The notes beneath the pieces are model-generated. The model did not search any database. It saw only the letters and a program-made list of their open reading frames with translations, and was not told the origin of the DNA. Of a stretch of DNA of 64,000 nucleotides, positions 29,810 through 38,714 are shown piece after piece. This DNA comes from Parafannyhessea umbonata (GTDB lineage: Bacteria; Actinomycetota; Coriobacteriia; Coriobacteriales; Atopobiaceae): NCBI RefSeq assembly GCF_900111255.1, contig NZ_FOGP01000004.1:186001-250000 (forward strand), read 5' to 3'. Every line of letters begins with the position of its first letter. The first letter of the stretch is position 1. The position numbers and the translations under genes are program-made.

Positions 29810-30868
29810 ATGACCATGCCCAAGGATTACATCGACACCAATGCCTATACCAAGGAGGAACTCCTTGCCCTCGAGGACCTCGGTCTTGCAATGAAGAAGG
29901 CCATCAAGGTCGACGGTTTCTATCCCCACCTGAAGCGCAACAAGTCTCTCGGCATGATCTTCCAGCAGGTGTCCACGCGTACCCGCCTGTCTTTCGAGAC
30001 TGCAATGACCGACCTTGGCGGCCACGCGCAGTTCTATGGCCCCGGCACCATCCAGCTCGGCGGCCACGAGTCCCTCGGCGACACCGCTCGCGTCATGGGC
30101 TCCCTGCTCGACATCATGATGGCTCGCGTCAACCGTCACAAGGACGTCGTCGGCCTTGCCGAGGGGTCTGCGGTTCCCGTGATCAACGGCATGTCTGAGT
30201 ACAACCACCCCACCCAAGAGCTGGGTGACCTCATGACCATGCTCGAAAACCTCCCCGAGGGCAAGAAGATTGAGGACTGTACCCTCGCCTTCATCGGCGA
30301 CGCGACCCAGGTCTGTGTCTCTCTCATGTTCATATGCTCGAAGATCGGCATGAAGTTCGTGCAATACGGCCCCAAGGGTCACCAGATCACTGACGGCGGC
30401 CTTCAGGTCGAGAACAAGGTCGACTTGCTTGCCATTGGCGAGGAGAACTGCAAGAAGTCTGGCGGCTCCATCGTGATTTCCGACGACATCGAGTGCATCA
30501 AGGGTGCTGACTTCATCTACACCGACGTTTGGTACGGCCTGTACGACGACGAGGAGGGCGGCGAGTCTTACATGGACGTCTTCTACCCCAAGTACCAGGT
30601 CACCATGGACATGATGAACTACGCCTCCCCCAACTCCAAGTTCATGCACTGCCTGCCCGCCACCCGCGGCGAGGAGGTTACCGACGAGGTTATGGATAAC
30701 CCCGAGCGCTCCCTCTGCTGGGTCGAGGCTGAGAACCGCAAGCATTCCATCCGCGCTCTCCTCGCCGCCCTCGGCGAGCGTACCCCGCTCAACGACGAGG
30801 ACCTCGAGTACTCCGCCAAGGCTGAGCTCCACGCTGCTCTGGACAAGATCGCCGAGCTCCAGAAGTAA
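29810..30868 (+). CDS. ptcA: Putrescine carbamoyltransferase
   Basis: Splits N-carbamoylputrescine with phosphate into putrescine and carbamoyl phosphate. 352 residues, transcarbamylase fold with the carbamoyl-phosphate motif STRTR at 55-59, HPTQEL in the middle and HCLPA near 285. The HCLPA motif is shared with ornithine carbamoyltransferase; the assignment to putrescine rests on the [16 protein letters not shown] region, the helical C-terminal extension and, most of all, the following antiporter and agmatine deiminase genes. Good AAAGGAAG site. An ornithine enzyme (ArcB) is the main alternative. Confidence 0.85.
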   Translation: MTMPKDYIDTNAYTKEELLALEDLGLAMKKAIKVDGFYPHLKRNKSLGMIFQQVSTRTRLSFETAMTDLGGHAQFYGPGTIQLGGHESLGDTARVMGSLLDIMMARVNRHKDVVGLAEGSAVPVINGMSEYNHPTQELGDLMTMLENLPEGKKIEDCTLAFIGDATQVCVSLMFICSKIGMKFVQYGPKGHQITDGGLQVENKVDLLAIGEENCKKSGGSIVISDDIECIKGADFIYTDVWYGLYDDEEGGESYMDVFYPKYQVTMDMMNYASPNSKFMHCLPATRGEEVTDEVMDNPERSLCWVEAENRKHSIRALLAALGERTPLNDEDLEYSAKAELHAALDKIAELQK

Positions 30869-30921
30869 GCGCTCCCTGCGCCTGCGTTACGGGGTAGGGC
30901 ACGCCCCGGTATCAAGCTGCC

Positions 30922-30949
30922 CCTCCCGCCCGCGGAGTCGGGCGGGAGG
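30922..30949 (+). promoter_or_regulatory. Intercistronic hairpin between ptcA and aguD
   Basis: A perfect 11-bp stem, CCTCCCGCCCG (30922-30932) with CGGGCGGGAGG (30939-30949), closes a six-base loop. ATTCTATTG follows, so it is a poor terminator. It could be a processing or stability element. Confidence 0.6.
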
Positions 30950-31009
30950 ATTCTATTGTGTCGCGGCGCGTCGGCGCCGCGACGATCGTCACGAAAGAGG
31001 AGAAGCGCA

Positions 31010-32434
31010 ATGGGTGAGAAGAAGGGCCTTTCGTTCCTCACCGTCATTTCGACGGTCATCTGCGTCGTCTTCGTGTGCGAGGCTGCGGCTCCTGCGGCGG
31101 CCATTGGTAATCAGCAGTTCTTCTGGTGGATCTTCCTGATCCTCACCTTCCTGATTCCCTATGGCCTTGCGGTTGCCGAGCTTGGCACCACGTACGACAG
31201 CGAGGGCGGCATCATCGACTGGATTCGAGACGGACTCGGCGACAAGTGGGCGGCCCGCGCGTCCTACTACTACTGGGTCAACTACCCGTTCTGGATCGCG
31301 TCGCTGTCCACGCTGTTTCCAGCGGTCATCAACATGGCCTTTGGCATCGAGTTCACCACGGTCACTGGTCTTCTTGTCGAGCTGGCCTTTACCTGGATCG
31401 TCACCTTCATGTCGTTCTCGAAGGTCTCCGACTCCGAGATCATCCTGAACGGTGGCGCAATCATCAAGGTCATCGTCGCGGTGCTCGTCGGCTGCCTGGG
31501 CATCTGGTTCGCCTCCCAGAACGGCTTCGCCAACGACATGAGCTTCCAGACCTTCCTGCCTTCCGGCGACCTCAACGCTCTGAGCTACATCTCGATCATC
31601 ATCTTCAACTTCATGGGCTTCGAGGTCATCTGCACCATGACGGGTGACATGAAGGATCCCAACAAGGACATCCCCAAGGCCATCATCCTTGGCGGCGTCG
31701 CAATCGCGGCCATCTACCTCTTTGCCGGCTTTGGTATCGGTGCCGCAATTCCTTCCGATCAGATCGACCCTGACTACGGCATGATCGTCGCCGTTCAGGC
31801 CATGGTTGGTGACTCCATCCTGTTCAAGGCCGTCTGCGTCGCCTTCCTCGTCACGCTCTTCGCAAACATGGCCTCGTGGTCCTTCGGCGTCAACTCCGCG
31901 GCGGCATACGCTGCTAAGACGGGCAACATGCCCAAGGCGTTTGGCAAGATGAACCCCAAGACCGGCATGCCCGACCAGGCCGCCATCATCAACGGCGTCG
32001 TCGCCTCGCTGGTCCTCTGCATCCAGCTCATCCCCATTGAGGCAATCTCAAACGGCATCTTCTGGATGCTCTTCGGACTCTCGGTCGTGTTCCTGCTCCT
32101 GACCTACGTACCCATGTTCCCGGCGTTCATGAACCTGCGCAAGAACGACCCGAATCGCGAGCGCGTGTACAAGCTTCCCTTTAAGGGTGCCCTGCTGAAG
32201 ATCGCCATGGTTGTTCCCATGGTCGAGCTCATCGCGGTGACCATCACCACGGTCGTCCCCCTCAGCGCCGCCGAGGTTGACGGAAAGCTTCCGAAGCTCA
32301 TCGGCTTCATCGTCCTTCTGGCCATCGGCGAGGTCGTGCGCATCGTCTCCGCCAAGGATCGCGACGAGGAGTACATGGGTCTGACGCCCGAGCTCGCCCA
32401 GAAGCGCCTGGCCGAGGAGGCCGCGGCCGAGTAG
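31010..32434 (+). CDS. aguD: Agmatine/putrescine antiporter (APC family)
   Basis: 474-residue transporter with about twelve membrane segments, of the amino acid-polyamine-organocation family. The first helix region carries the glycine-poor variant VCEAAAPAAAIGNQQFFWW, and TM6 region FMGFEVICTMTGDMKDPNKDIPKAI is a family hallmark. Exchange of external agmatine for internal putrescine is inferred from its place between ptcA and aguA. ATG at 31010 with AGAGGAG; the frame upstream of it has no similarity. No energy cost is needed for uptake if it is a 1:1 exchanger. Confidence 0.85.
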   Translation: MGEKKGLSFLTVISTVICVVFVCEAAAPAAAIGNQQFFWWIFLILTFLIPYGLAVAELGTTYDSEGGIIDWIRDGLGDKWAARASYYYWVNYPFWIASLSTLFPAVINMAFGIEFTTVTGLLVELAFTWIVTFMSFSKVSDSEIILNGGAIIKVIVAVLVGCLGIWFASQNGFANDMSFQTFLPSGDLNALSYISIIIFNFMGFEVICTMTGDMKDPNKDIPKAIILGGVAIAAIYLFAGFGIGAAIPSDQIDPDYGMIVAVQAMVGDSILFKAVCVAFLVTLFANMASWSFGVNSAAAYAAKTGNMPKAFGKMNPKTGMPDQAAIINGVVASLVLCIQLIPIEAISNGIFWMLFGLSVVFLLLTYVPMFPAFMNLRKNDPNRERVYKLPFKGALLKIAMVVPMVELIAVTITTVVPLSAAEVDGKLPKLIGFIVLLAIGEVVRIVSAKDRDEEYMGLTPELAQKRLAEEAAAE

Positions 32435-32509
32435 GAGAAGGTCTTCTCCGCTTGCGTCGGAACGTGTTCCGACTCGCTCTAACCACCTTGTTCGTATTGT
32501 TCTCGAAGC

Positions 32510-32535
32510 GCGGCCGCCGCATGGGCGGCGGCCGC
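32510..32535 (+). promoter_or_regulatory. Intercistronic hairpin just before the aguA ribosome-binding site
   Basis: A perfect 11-bp stem, GCGGCCGCCGC (32510-32520) with GCGGCGGCCGC (32525-32535), loop ATGG, ends only a few bases before AAGAGGAGG. No T tract follows. It may affect mRNA stability or access to the aguA start. Confidence 0.65.
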
Positions 32536-32554
32536 CTCAAGAGGAGGAAATGCA

Positions 32555-33769
32555 ATGCGTACCATATTTGAGTCTGACTCAACCCCCAAGGCCGACGGCT
32601 TCCGCATGCCCGCCGAGTTCGACCCGCAGGATCGCGTCTGGATGGGCTGGCCCACCCGCACCGACACCTGGTCGTTCGGCGCCAAGCCTGCACAGGAGCA
32701 GTATGCAAACATCGCTCGCGCCATCGCCGAGTTCACGCCGGTTACCATGTGCGCCAACGAGCGCGACTACGCCAACTGCAAGGCCGTCTTCGAGGAGGAC
32801 GAGAACGTCCGCGTCATCGAGATGACCACCGACGACGCCTGGTTCCGCGATACCGGAGCGACCTTCGTCGTGAACGACACGGGCGAGAAGCGCGCGGTCA
32901 ACTGGCACTTCAACGCCTACGGCGGACTGGTGGACGGCCTCTACTTCCCCTGGCGCGCTGACGACGAGATCGCCCAGAAGATTGCCGAGATTGCTGGCGT
33001 GAAGGCCTATCGTCCCGACTACGTCATCCTCGAGGGCGGCTCCATTACCGTCGACGGCGAGGGCACCCTTGTCGTGACCGACCAGTGTCTGCTCTCTCCC
33101 GGCCGCACCTGCTCTGCCCTCGTGGCCGATGAGGAGAGAGGGGACACCATCTGGCCCAAGTGCGTTCGCAAGTTCGAGCCTTGGTCCGAGGAGCTTCGCG
33201 AGTACATGAACGAGGAACTCAAGAAGTACCTGGGCGTCGAGAAGGTCATCTGGGTCAAGGAGGGCATCGATCCCGAGGAGACCAACGGCCACATCGACGA
33301 CGTCGCGACCTTCATCGCGCCGGGCGTCATGGCCTGCATCTGGACCGACGATCCCGAGTACCCGTTCTACCGCCAGTGCCACGAGGCATACGAGACCCTC
33401 AGCAACGCGACCGACGCGCAGGGCCGGAAGCTCAAGGTCTACAAGCTCCCGATGCCCGTGAAGCCGCTGTACATGACGCAGGAGGCCTGCGACTCCATCG
33501 ACGTCGACGAGGCCGCGGAGCCGCGCGTTCCCGACGAGCCCCTGATCGCCTCCTACATGAATTACCTCGTCACCAACCACGGCGTCATCACCCCGCAGTA
33601 CGGCGACGAGAACGACCAGCTTGCCGTCGACACGCTCCAGAAGATCTATGACGAGACCTGGGGCGAGGGCGTCTATAAGGTTGTGGGTGTCAAGTCCGAG
33701 CAGGTCGTCTACGGCGGCGGCAATATCCACTGCATCACCCAGCAGGAGCCTTCCGCTCAGGCCAAGTAG
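32555..33769 (+). CDS. aguA: Agmatine deiminase
   Basis: Hydrolyses agmatine to N-carbamoylputrescine and ammonia, first step of the pathway. 404 residues, slightly longer than the usual 365-380. Family signatures: PAEFDPQDRVWMGWPTR near the N-terminus, MTTDDAWFRDTGATFVVN, LEGGSITVDGEGT, the catalytic His in NGHIDDVATF, and the nucleophile in GGGNIHC near residue 393. ATG with AAGAGGAGG. Together with PtcA, ArcC and the antiporter it yields one ATP per agmatine. Confidence 0.96.
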   Translation: MRTIFESDSTPKADGFRMPAEFDPQDRVWMGWPTRTDTWSFGAKPAQEQYANIARAIAEFTPVTMCANERDYANCKAVFEEDENVRVIEMTTDDAWFRDTGATFVVNDTGEKRAVNWHFNAYGGLVDGLYFPWRADDEIAQKIAEIAGVKAYRPDYVILEGGSITVDGEGTLVVTDQCLLSPGRTCSALVADEERGDTIWPKCVRKFEPWSEELREYMNEELKKYLGVEKVIWVKEGIDPEETNGHIDDVATFIAPGVMACIWTDDPEYPFYRQCHEAYETLSNATDAQGRKLKVYKLPMPVKPLYMTQEACDSIDVDEAAEPRVPDEPLIASYMNYLVTNHGVITPQYGDENDQLAVDTLQKIYDETWGEGVYKVVGVKSEQVVYGGGNIHCITQQEPSAQAK

Positions 33770-33821
33770 GTCCTCCCACCTCCTTGGGGCGTACGGATAG
33801 GCGGACGGCACCAAGCGAAAC

Positions 33822-33863
33822 GTCATGGGGACGTCCCCGGCTTGCCGGGGACGTCCCCATGAC
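33822..33863. repeat. 42-base near-perfect palindrome with nested palindromes
   Basis: A 20-bp perfect inverted repeat (33822-33841 with 33844-33863) around TT. Each arm contains GGGGACGTCCCC (33827-33838 and 33847-33858), itself a 12-base palindrome. No T tract follows on the plus strand; the minus strand continues GTTTCGC. It may be a repetitive extragenic palindrome, a terminator for aguA, or a protein site. Confidence 0.85.
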
Positions 33864-33930
33864 TGTAAAAGGACGTTCGGTTGCGCGTGCCTGAGACGTG
33901 GGGCGCCGATTGTGCATGCCTGTGGCATGG

Positions 33931-33954
33931 TGCTGTCACTGGTGCTGTCACTGG
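33931..33954. repeat. Tandem 12-base repeat
   Basis: TGCTGTCACTGG occurs twice in a row in the gap between aguA and the convergent yitT gene. Probably slippage; no function seen. Confidence 0.8.
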
Positions 33955-34003
33955 AGCTCGGTCGGCGTCGTCGCCCTACCTGCGTCCGGCGAGGGGCGAT
34001 GGG

Positions 34004-34921
34004 CTAGACGCCGCGGAAGCCCCTGCCGATGATTTCCGAGCTGCTGACGATGGTGATGAACGCGTCTGGGTCGTTGTCGCGCAGGAAGACGCGCAGCTGC
34101 TTGGCTTCGCTGCGAGAAAGGACGGAGACCAGAACCGTCTCGCGCTTTCCGGTGAAGCCGCCACGCTCTTCTCGAATGGTTGCGGTGCGATGGAGGTTCC
34201 TGACCAGGTAGGTCAGCACGGTGTCGGGGTCTCGGCTGATGACGGTGCAGACCTTGCGCTGGTTGACGCTCTCGATGACGGTATCGACCACGAAGGCCTT
34301 GCCAAACAGGCCGAGCACGCAGTAGAGGCCGGTGCGTGGCCCATACAGGGTTGCGGCACCGGCGACGATGGCGGCGTCGACCACCATGAGGGCCTTTCCG
34401 ATTTCGAGCGAGCTGTACTTCTTCAGGATCATCGCCAGGATGTCGGTGCCACCCGTCGACGCGCCGATGTTGAAGATGATGCCGCTGCCCACGGCCGGAA
34501 GCAGCACGGCGAAGATGAGCTCGAGCAAGGTGTCGTCCGTCATGGGGCCGCTCAGGTGAATGGCGATCTCGAGCAACGAGGTGAACGCCGAGAGTGCCAG
34601 CGACGAGTATACGGTCCAGCCGATGGTCTTCCTGTCCAGGAAGATTAGGCCGAGCACGACCAGGATGATGTTGATGACCCACATGAACGCGCTGACCGGC
34701 AGGGTGGGGAAGAGCGTCGAGAGGATGATCGACATGCCCGATGTGCCGCCCATGGCGAAGTGGTTGGGCGACTTGAAGGCGACGATGCCCAATGCCGTGA
34801 TGAAGAGGCCCACATTGAGGGTGATGAAGAAACGCGCGGGAGAGGGCTTCTCGCGCCTGCGCGATATCTTCCCGCCTTCCTCTATCTCGCTGTCGGACAA
34901 TTGCTCTTGTATTGGCTGCAT
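34004..34921 (-). CDS. YitT family membrane protein
   Basis: 305 residues. After a hydrophilic N-terminus there are five or six membrane segments (about 25-200) with the YitT pattern SPNHFAMGGTSGMSIIL and ASTGGTDILAMILKKY. A cytoplasmic DUF2179 domain follows (about 215-300, VCTVISRDPDTVLTYLVRNL). The function of the family is not known; transport has been suggested. ATG at 34921 is chosen because the upstream frame shows no similarity, though a GTG at 34942 is possible. Convergent with aguA and divergent from the next operon. Confidence 0.85.
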   Translation of the reverse strand: MQPIQEQLSDSEIEEGGKISRRREKPSPARFFITLNVGLFITALGIVAFKSPNHFAMGGTSGMSIILSTLFPTLPVSAFMWVINIILVVLGLIFLDRKTIGWTVYSSLALSAFTSLLEIAIHLSGPMTDDTLLELIFAVLLPAVGSGIIFNIGASTGGTDILAMILKKYSSLEIGKALMVVDAAIVAGAATLYGPRTGLYCVLGLFGKAFVVDTVIESVNQRKVCTVISRDPDTVLTYLVRNLHRTATIREERGGFTGKRETVLVSVLSRSEAKQLRVFLRDNDPDAFITIVSSSEIIGRGFRGV

Positions 34922-35147
34922 ATTACATTCTTTCTTACTCACGCAAGCGCTGGCGCGCCTTTCATTTCCAACCGTTGCATTCGTTATATTTGAACGGCAC
35001 TTCGAAAGACTGATTCGGCTGGGGTGGCAAGTCAACCAGTTCTCGCGGACCTGCACATAATAGTCCATAAACGGAGCGAACGGGGTAGAATGGTCCCAAC
35101 ACGGCCAACGGTCGCTGGCACGGCCCCTGCGCACTTGGAGGAACAAC

Positions 35148-35267
35148 GTGAAACGCGGTACTAAGTCCGGTGCACTTATTCAGCGTCGGGCGCTTATGCC
35201 CGCCGCGCGCGGGGTCATGGTTGCCGTCGGCGTCTCCCTGACGGTCGGGAGGTGTGCGCTCAGGTGA
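35148..35267 (+). CDS. 39-residue basic peptide overlapping the glycosyltransferase start
   Basis: GTG at 35148 has a strong TTGGAGGAAC site. The reading frame encodes 39 residues, beginning MKRGTKSGALIQRRALMP, with a short hydrophobic stretch GVMVAVGVSLTVG near the end and nine positive charges. Its TGA overlaps the GTG start of the glycosyltransferase (GTGA), which indicates translational coupling. It may be a leader peptide that sets translation of the downstream gene, or a small membrane or regulatory protein. No family is recognised. The site strength and exact overlap are the evidence that it is translated. Confidence 0.55.
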   Translation: MKRGTKSGALIQRRALMPAARGVMVAVGVSLTVGRCALR

Positions 35268-36490
35268 ATCCCGCCATCGTCATCCCCTCCTATTGGGCCG
35301 AAACCGACCAGCCTACCGAAATCGGAGAGGCTGGCGTCTACGACCACGTCACTCCCATCACGAAGCCGGTTCCCGAGCTCGAGACCTGTCTCAGGTCCCT
35401 GGAGGCGGTCCGTGGCGTGCTGAGGGTTATCGTCTTGCTCGTTGCGCCCGCGGAGTGCGAGGAGTCTGCCCGCGCACGCGTCGACGCGATCTGCCGGCAG
35501 CACCTCTCGCTGAGCCCCATCGTCATCGGCAGCCGCGAGGGTTCCATCGTGAGCGGGGCGGTCGAGAAGGTGGTTCCGCGCATGGACGCCGACTACGTCT
35601 CCCTGCGCGGCTATGGCGCCATTCGCAATATGGGTCTTGCGATTGCGGCCATGCTCAACCATGACGTGGTCGTCTTCCTGAACGATGACGAGGTCGTTCT
35701 GGACGAGAACTTCCTTATTGACGCGGTCTACGGAATCGGCTCGATCACGCGGCAGGGCATCCCCATCCGCTGCAAGAGCGGCCTGTTTCTTGACTGGCAG
35801 AACTCGCCCTACGCAAACGTTGGCCGTCCGCGCTGGTCCGAGCGCCTTTGGTCGAAGCGTATAGAGTTCAACCAGTGGATGCACCGCGCCCTGACGGGAA
35901 CGCGCATATCGCGTGCCAACTCCCTGTGCGGCGGGTGTTTCGTCGTGAGTGCGGAGGCCTATACCAAGGTTCCATTTGATCCCATCATCAGCAGGGGAGA
36001 AGACCTTGACTACCTCTTCAACCTCCGCATGAACGGCATAGATGTCTGGATTGACAACGCCTGGCGCGTGCGCCACCTCCCCCCGGACCTCCCCCAGACG
36101 GCCGAGCATTTCGTGCAGGGGGTCTACCGGTGGAGCTACGAGACCGAGAAGATTGCCGCGGCCAATGCTACGCCTGGCATCAGGCAGATTCGCGCGGAGT
36201 CGCTCAGGCCGTATCCCTCGGGCTGGATTTCGCCTGACGTGCATCGCCGTATCCGTGGGACGGCGTTCCGTCGGGCGCTTGTGGGGCCCCAGCGGCTTGC
36301 ATATCTTAAGATACTGTTGTCGGGTCACCGCCGCGCTCGAGCGTGGGCAAAGGAGCACTCGACTGAGTACTTCTCGTTTCAAACGTACTGGCCCCGCATC
36401 ATGTCGGATCTTTGGGACAGTAAACTGCTTGCCAAGAGACTGCTCAACATGGCGTCTCCAAAACCCGTCGAGGGGGGTTCTCGCTCGTGA
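35264..36490 (+). CDS. Glycosyltransferase family 2-like protein
   Basis: 408 residues with a GT-A type fold. N-terminal VNPAIVIPSYW starts the nucleotide-binding half. FLNDDEVVLDENF contains the metal-binding acidic motif, and SRGEDLDYLFNLRMNG and WIDNAWRVRHLP form the acceptor side with the ED pair. No membrane segment is seen. Target is unknown: cell-wall polysaccharide or glycolipid are options. GTG at 35264 is chosen for the GTGA overlap with the upstream peptide gene; an alternative GTG at 35252 sits on top of the GGGAGG site. Its own stop overlaps the lytS-type gene by four bases. Confidence 0.75.
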   Translation: MNPAIVIPSYWAETDQPTEIGEAGVYDHVTPITKPVPELETCLRSLEAVRGVLRVIVLLVAPAECEESARARVDAICRQHLSLSPIVIGSREGSIVSGAVEKVVPRMDADYVSLRGYGAIRNMGLAIAAMLNHDVVVFLNDDEVVLDENFLIDAVYGIGSITRQGIPIRCKSGLFLDWQNSPYANVGRPRWSERLWSKRIEFNQWMHRALTGTRISRANSLCGGCFVVSAEAYTKVPFDPIISRGEDLDYLFNLRMNGIDVWIDNAWRVRHLPPDLPQTAEHFVQGVYRWSYETEKIAAANATPGIRQIRAESLRPYPSGWISPDVHRRIRGTAFRRALVGPQRLAYLKILLSGHRRARAWAKEHSTEYFSFQTYWPRIMSDLWDSKLLAKRLLNMASPKPVEGGSRS

Positions 36491-37836
36491 ATCGTTGGCT
36501 TTCTGCGCACTACGGCTCGCTGATGCACATTGGACTCGTCCTGGTCACCATCGTTCTTCTCGCCCTGCTCTCCTGGGGCCTCATCGCCAGCAACCTCTTT
36601 GCGGCGATGATTGCTGGCGCGGGTTTGGCCATCGACATCGTTCTTGGCGGCACCAACCTGTTGGTTCCCGATGATTTGCGATCTCAGGCGACCGAGCGCA
36701 CGCTGCGCGTTGCTTCGGGCACGCTTGCCCACATGGCGGGCGGCCTCACTCCCGAGGGCTGCGTCGCGGTATGCCAGCTGCTGCTCCCCGAGACCTCGGC
36801 TGCGGCCATTGCGATGACCGACGTGATCCAGACGATGGCCTACGTGGGCGGCGAAACGCTGGGCACCCATGCCGGCGTGCCCAACACCGCCCCGACGCGC
36901 GAGGTCATTTCCAGCGGGCGCATGCAGACCTTCAGCTCGCTCGACCGCGACGAGCGCAACCTGCTCGCGGCATCCGCAAGGCCGGTTGACGGCGATGCGC
37001 AGGGGGACGACCTCTATCCCATCGGCATCATCGCGCCACTGACCGTTGCCGACCGCACCGTGGGAACGCTGAAGCTCTACTACCGTCACGCCCGTGAGGT
37101 AGACAGGACCCAGCTGACCATCGCGCGTGGCTTTGCCGAGCTCCTCTCCACGCAGCTCTCTACGTACGAGCTGGACCGCCAGGCCGAGCTTACGGCGCGC
37201 GCGGAGGTCAAGGCCCTGCAGGCGCAGATCAACCCGCATTTCCTCTTCAACACGCTCAACACCATCGCTGCGCTGACCCGCACCGACCCCACGAAGGCGC
37301 GCAACGTGCTGCGCGAGTTCTCGTCCTTCTACCGACGCACGCTCGAAAGCAGCTCAAAGAGCCTCATTCCCCTGTTCGAGGAGCTCGAGCAGACGCGTCG
37401 CTACCTGACCATCGAGAAAGCCCGCTTCGGCGAGGACCGCATCGTGGAGACCGAGGCCGTCGAGGAAGGCTGCGGCGAGGTCATGGTTCCGGGCTTCATT
37501 GTGCAGCCCATTGTCGAGAACGCCGTGCGCCACGCCATGCGCGACGAGGGGCCGCTCCGTATTGACATCCAAGTGGTCCGCGACGGCGACGACGTCATGC
37601 TTGCCGTCGTCGACGACGGAAACGGCATGGACGAGTCCGTTGCCGAGAGACTTCTCGAGGGATCGTCGCAGAACTCCTCGAGCGAGTCCAAGGGCACGGG
37701 CATCGCCCTGCGCAACGTCGCCGAGCGCATCGAGCGCTTCTACGGTAAGGGCTCGGGAGTCGAGATCATGAGCAAGGTGGGCGAGGGGACGAGCGTCACG
37801 CTGCGCCTAAAGGGGGCCGCTCCCGCGCACGAGTAG
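36487..37836 (+). CDS. LytS/YehU-type sensor histidine kinase
   Basis: 449 residues. Two hydrophobic segments near the N-terminus (about 12-55), then a GAF-like cytoplasmic domain (about 70-230). The His_kinase domain has the phosphoacceptor in INPHFLFNTLNT near residue 249, followed by a HATPase domain with IVQPIVENAVRHAM, DDGNGMD and GTGIALRNV. Kinases of this class pair with LytTR regulators, as here. The GTG overlaps the stop of the glycosyltransferase gene (GTGA), an unusual coupling of an enzyme with a sensor. The short membrane part differs from the 5TM-LYT sensor of classical LytS. Confidence 0.92.
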   Translation: MNRWLSAHYGSLMHIGLVLVTIVLLALLSWGLIASNLFAAMIAGAGLAIDIVLGGTNLLVPDDLRSQATERTLRVASGTLAHMAGGLTPEGCVAVCQLLLPETSAAAIAMTDVIQTMAYVGGETLGTHAGVPNTAPTREVISSGRMQTFSSLDRDERNLLAASARPVDGDAQGDDLYPIGIIAPLTVADRTVGTLKLYYRHAREVDRTQLTIARGFAELLSTQLSTYELDRQAELTARAEVKALQAQINPHFLFNTLNTIAALTRTDPTKARNVLREFSSFYRRTLESSSKSLIPLFEELEQTRRYLTIEKARFGEDRIVETEAVEEGCGEVMVPGFIVQPIVENAVRHAMRDEGPLRIDIQVVRDGDDVMLAVVDDGNGMDESVAERLLEGSSQNSSSESKGTGIALRNVAERIERFYGKGSGVEIMSKVGEGTSVTLRLKGAAPAHE

Positions 37837-37959
37837 CGTCTTGGCCCTGGGCACTAATACAATTGCTTGACGCATTGTCAAATAGACGCAGTTGTCAGCT
37901 AAAGGTAAGATTGAGGATGTTGTTGTTGTGTGCCCGCGCCCGCGGGCAAGGAAAGTTGG

Positions 37960-38706
37960 GTGATTCACGTGCTTAATGCTCTCATTGTCGACGACGAAGC
38001 CCCCGCCCGCTCTGAGCTTAGGTTCCTCCTGGAGGAAACCGGGCGCATTGGCAACATCGAAGAGGCTTCCAACGCCCGCGAGGCCGTCGAGGCTCTGGTC
38101 AGGAGTCGTGAGGGAACCGACGCCCGCACCGATGTGCTGTTCCTGGACATCTCGATGCCCAAGACCTCTGGCATGCAGCTTGCCGAGGCGCTCCACAAGC
38201 TCAAGAACCCGCCTGCGGTCGTCTTCGTCACCGCGTACAGCGAGTATGCGGTCGAGGCCTTCAGCGTCGACGCCGTCGACTACCTCATGAAGCCCGTTGA
38301 GACCGACCGTCTGAACCACGCCCTCGACAAGGTCGAGACGCGCGTCAAGCCCTCCGGTGGCAATCATGGTGCGGTCGAGCGCATCCCGGTCGAAAAGGGC
38401 GGCCGCAAGGTCCTCGTCCCCATCGACCAGATTCGCTACATCGAGGCCAAGGACGACTACTCCTGCATCTACACCGACTCCGATCGTTACCTCTCGACCA
38501 TCTCACTCGCCAAGCTCGAGCAGAAGCTGGTTCCCCACGGCTTCTTCCGCGTGCATCGTGGCTACATCGTCAACCTCGAGCACGTCGAGGACGTTGAGGT
38601 CATCTCCAGCGGAATCCTCCAGCTCGGCCTCAAGGGCATCGAGGACAAGAAGATTCCCGTGTCGCGTCGTCGCGTCGTCGCCCTCAAACGCGCTCTCGGC
38701 CTCTAG
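37960..38706 (+). CDS. LytTR-family response regulator
   Basis: 248 residues. Receiver domain (1-125) with acidic pocket VDDE, phosphoacceptor Asp near 62 in LFLDISMP, and K in LMKPVE. The LytTR DNA-binding domain (about 145-245) has IRYIEAKDDYSCIY and FFRVHRGYIVNL. The GTG giving MIHVLNAL is preceded by AAGGAAAG and is preferred over a GTG ten codons upstream. It follows the kinase gene after a 123-base gap that contains TTGACG and possible half-sites (CAGTTGT), so it may also have its own promoter. Confidence 0.93.
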   Translation: MIHVLNALIVDDEAPARSELRFLLEETGRIGNIEEASNAREAVEALVRSREGTDARTDVLFLDISMPKTSGMQLAEALHKLKNPPAVVFVTAYSEYAVEAFSVDAVDYLMKPVETDRLNHALDKVETRVKPSGGNHGAVERIPVEKGGRKVLVPIDQIRYIEAKDDYSCIYTDSDRYLSTISLAKLEQKLVPHGFFRVHRGYIVNLEHVEDVEVISSGILQLGLKGIEDKKIPVSRRRVVALKRALGL

Positions 38707-38714
38707 CGAGCGTC

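Noticed and set aside
29810-30868. Ornithine carbamoyltransferase of an arginine deiminase pathway
   Set aside because: No arcA is present; the next genes encode an antiporter and agmatine deiminase, which fits putrescine carbamoyltransferase better. Not fully excluded.
33822-33863. CRISPR repeat or insertion-sequence end
   Set aside because: Only one copy exists in the window, without spacers, transposase or target duplication.
37867-37881. Operator TTGAC-N5-GTCAA upstream of the LytTR regulator
   Set aside because: The repeat is short and overlaps a possible -35 box; no second copy was found to support regulation.
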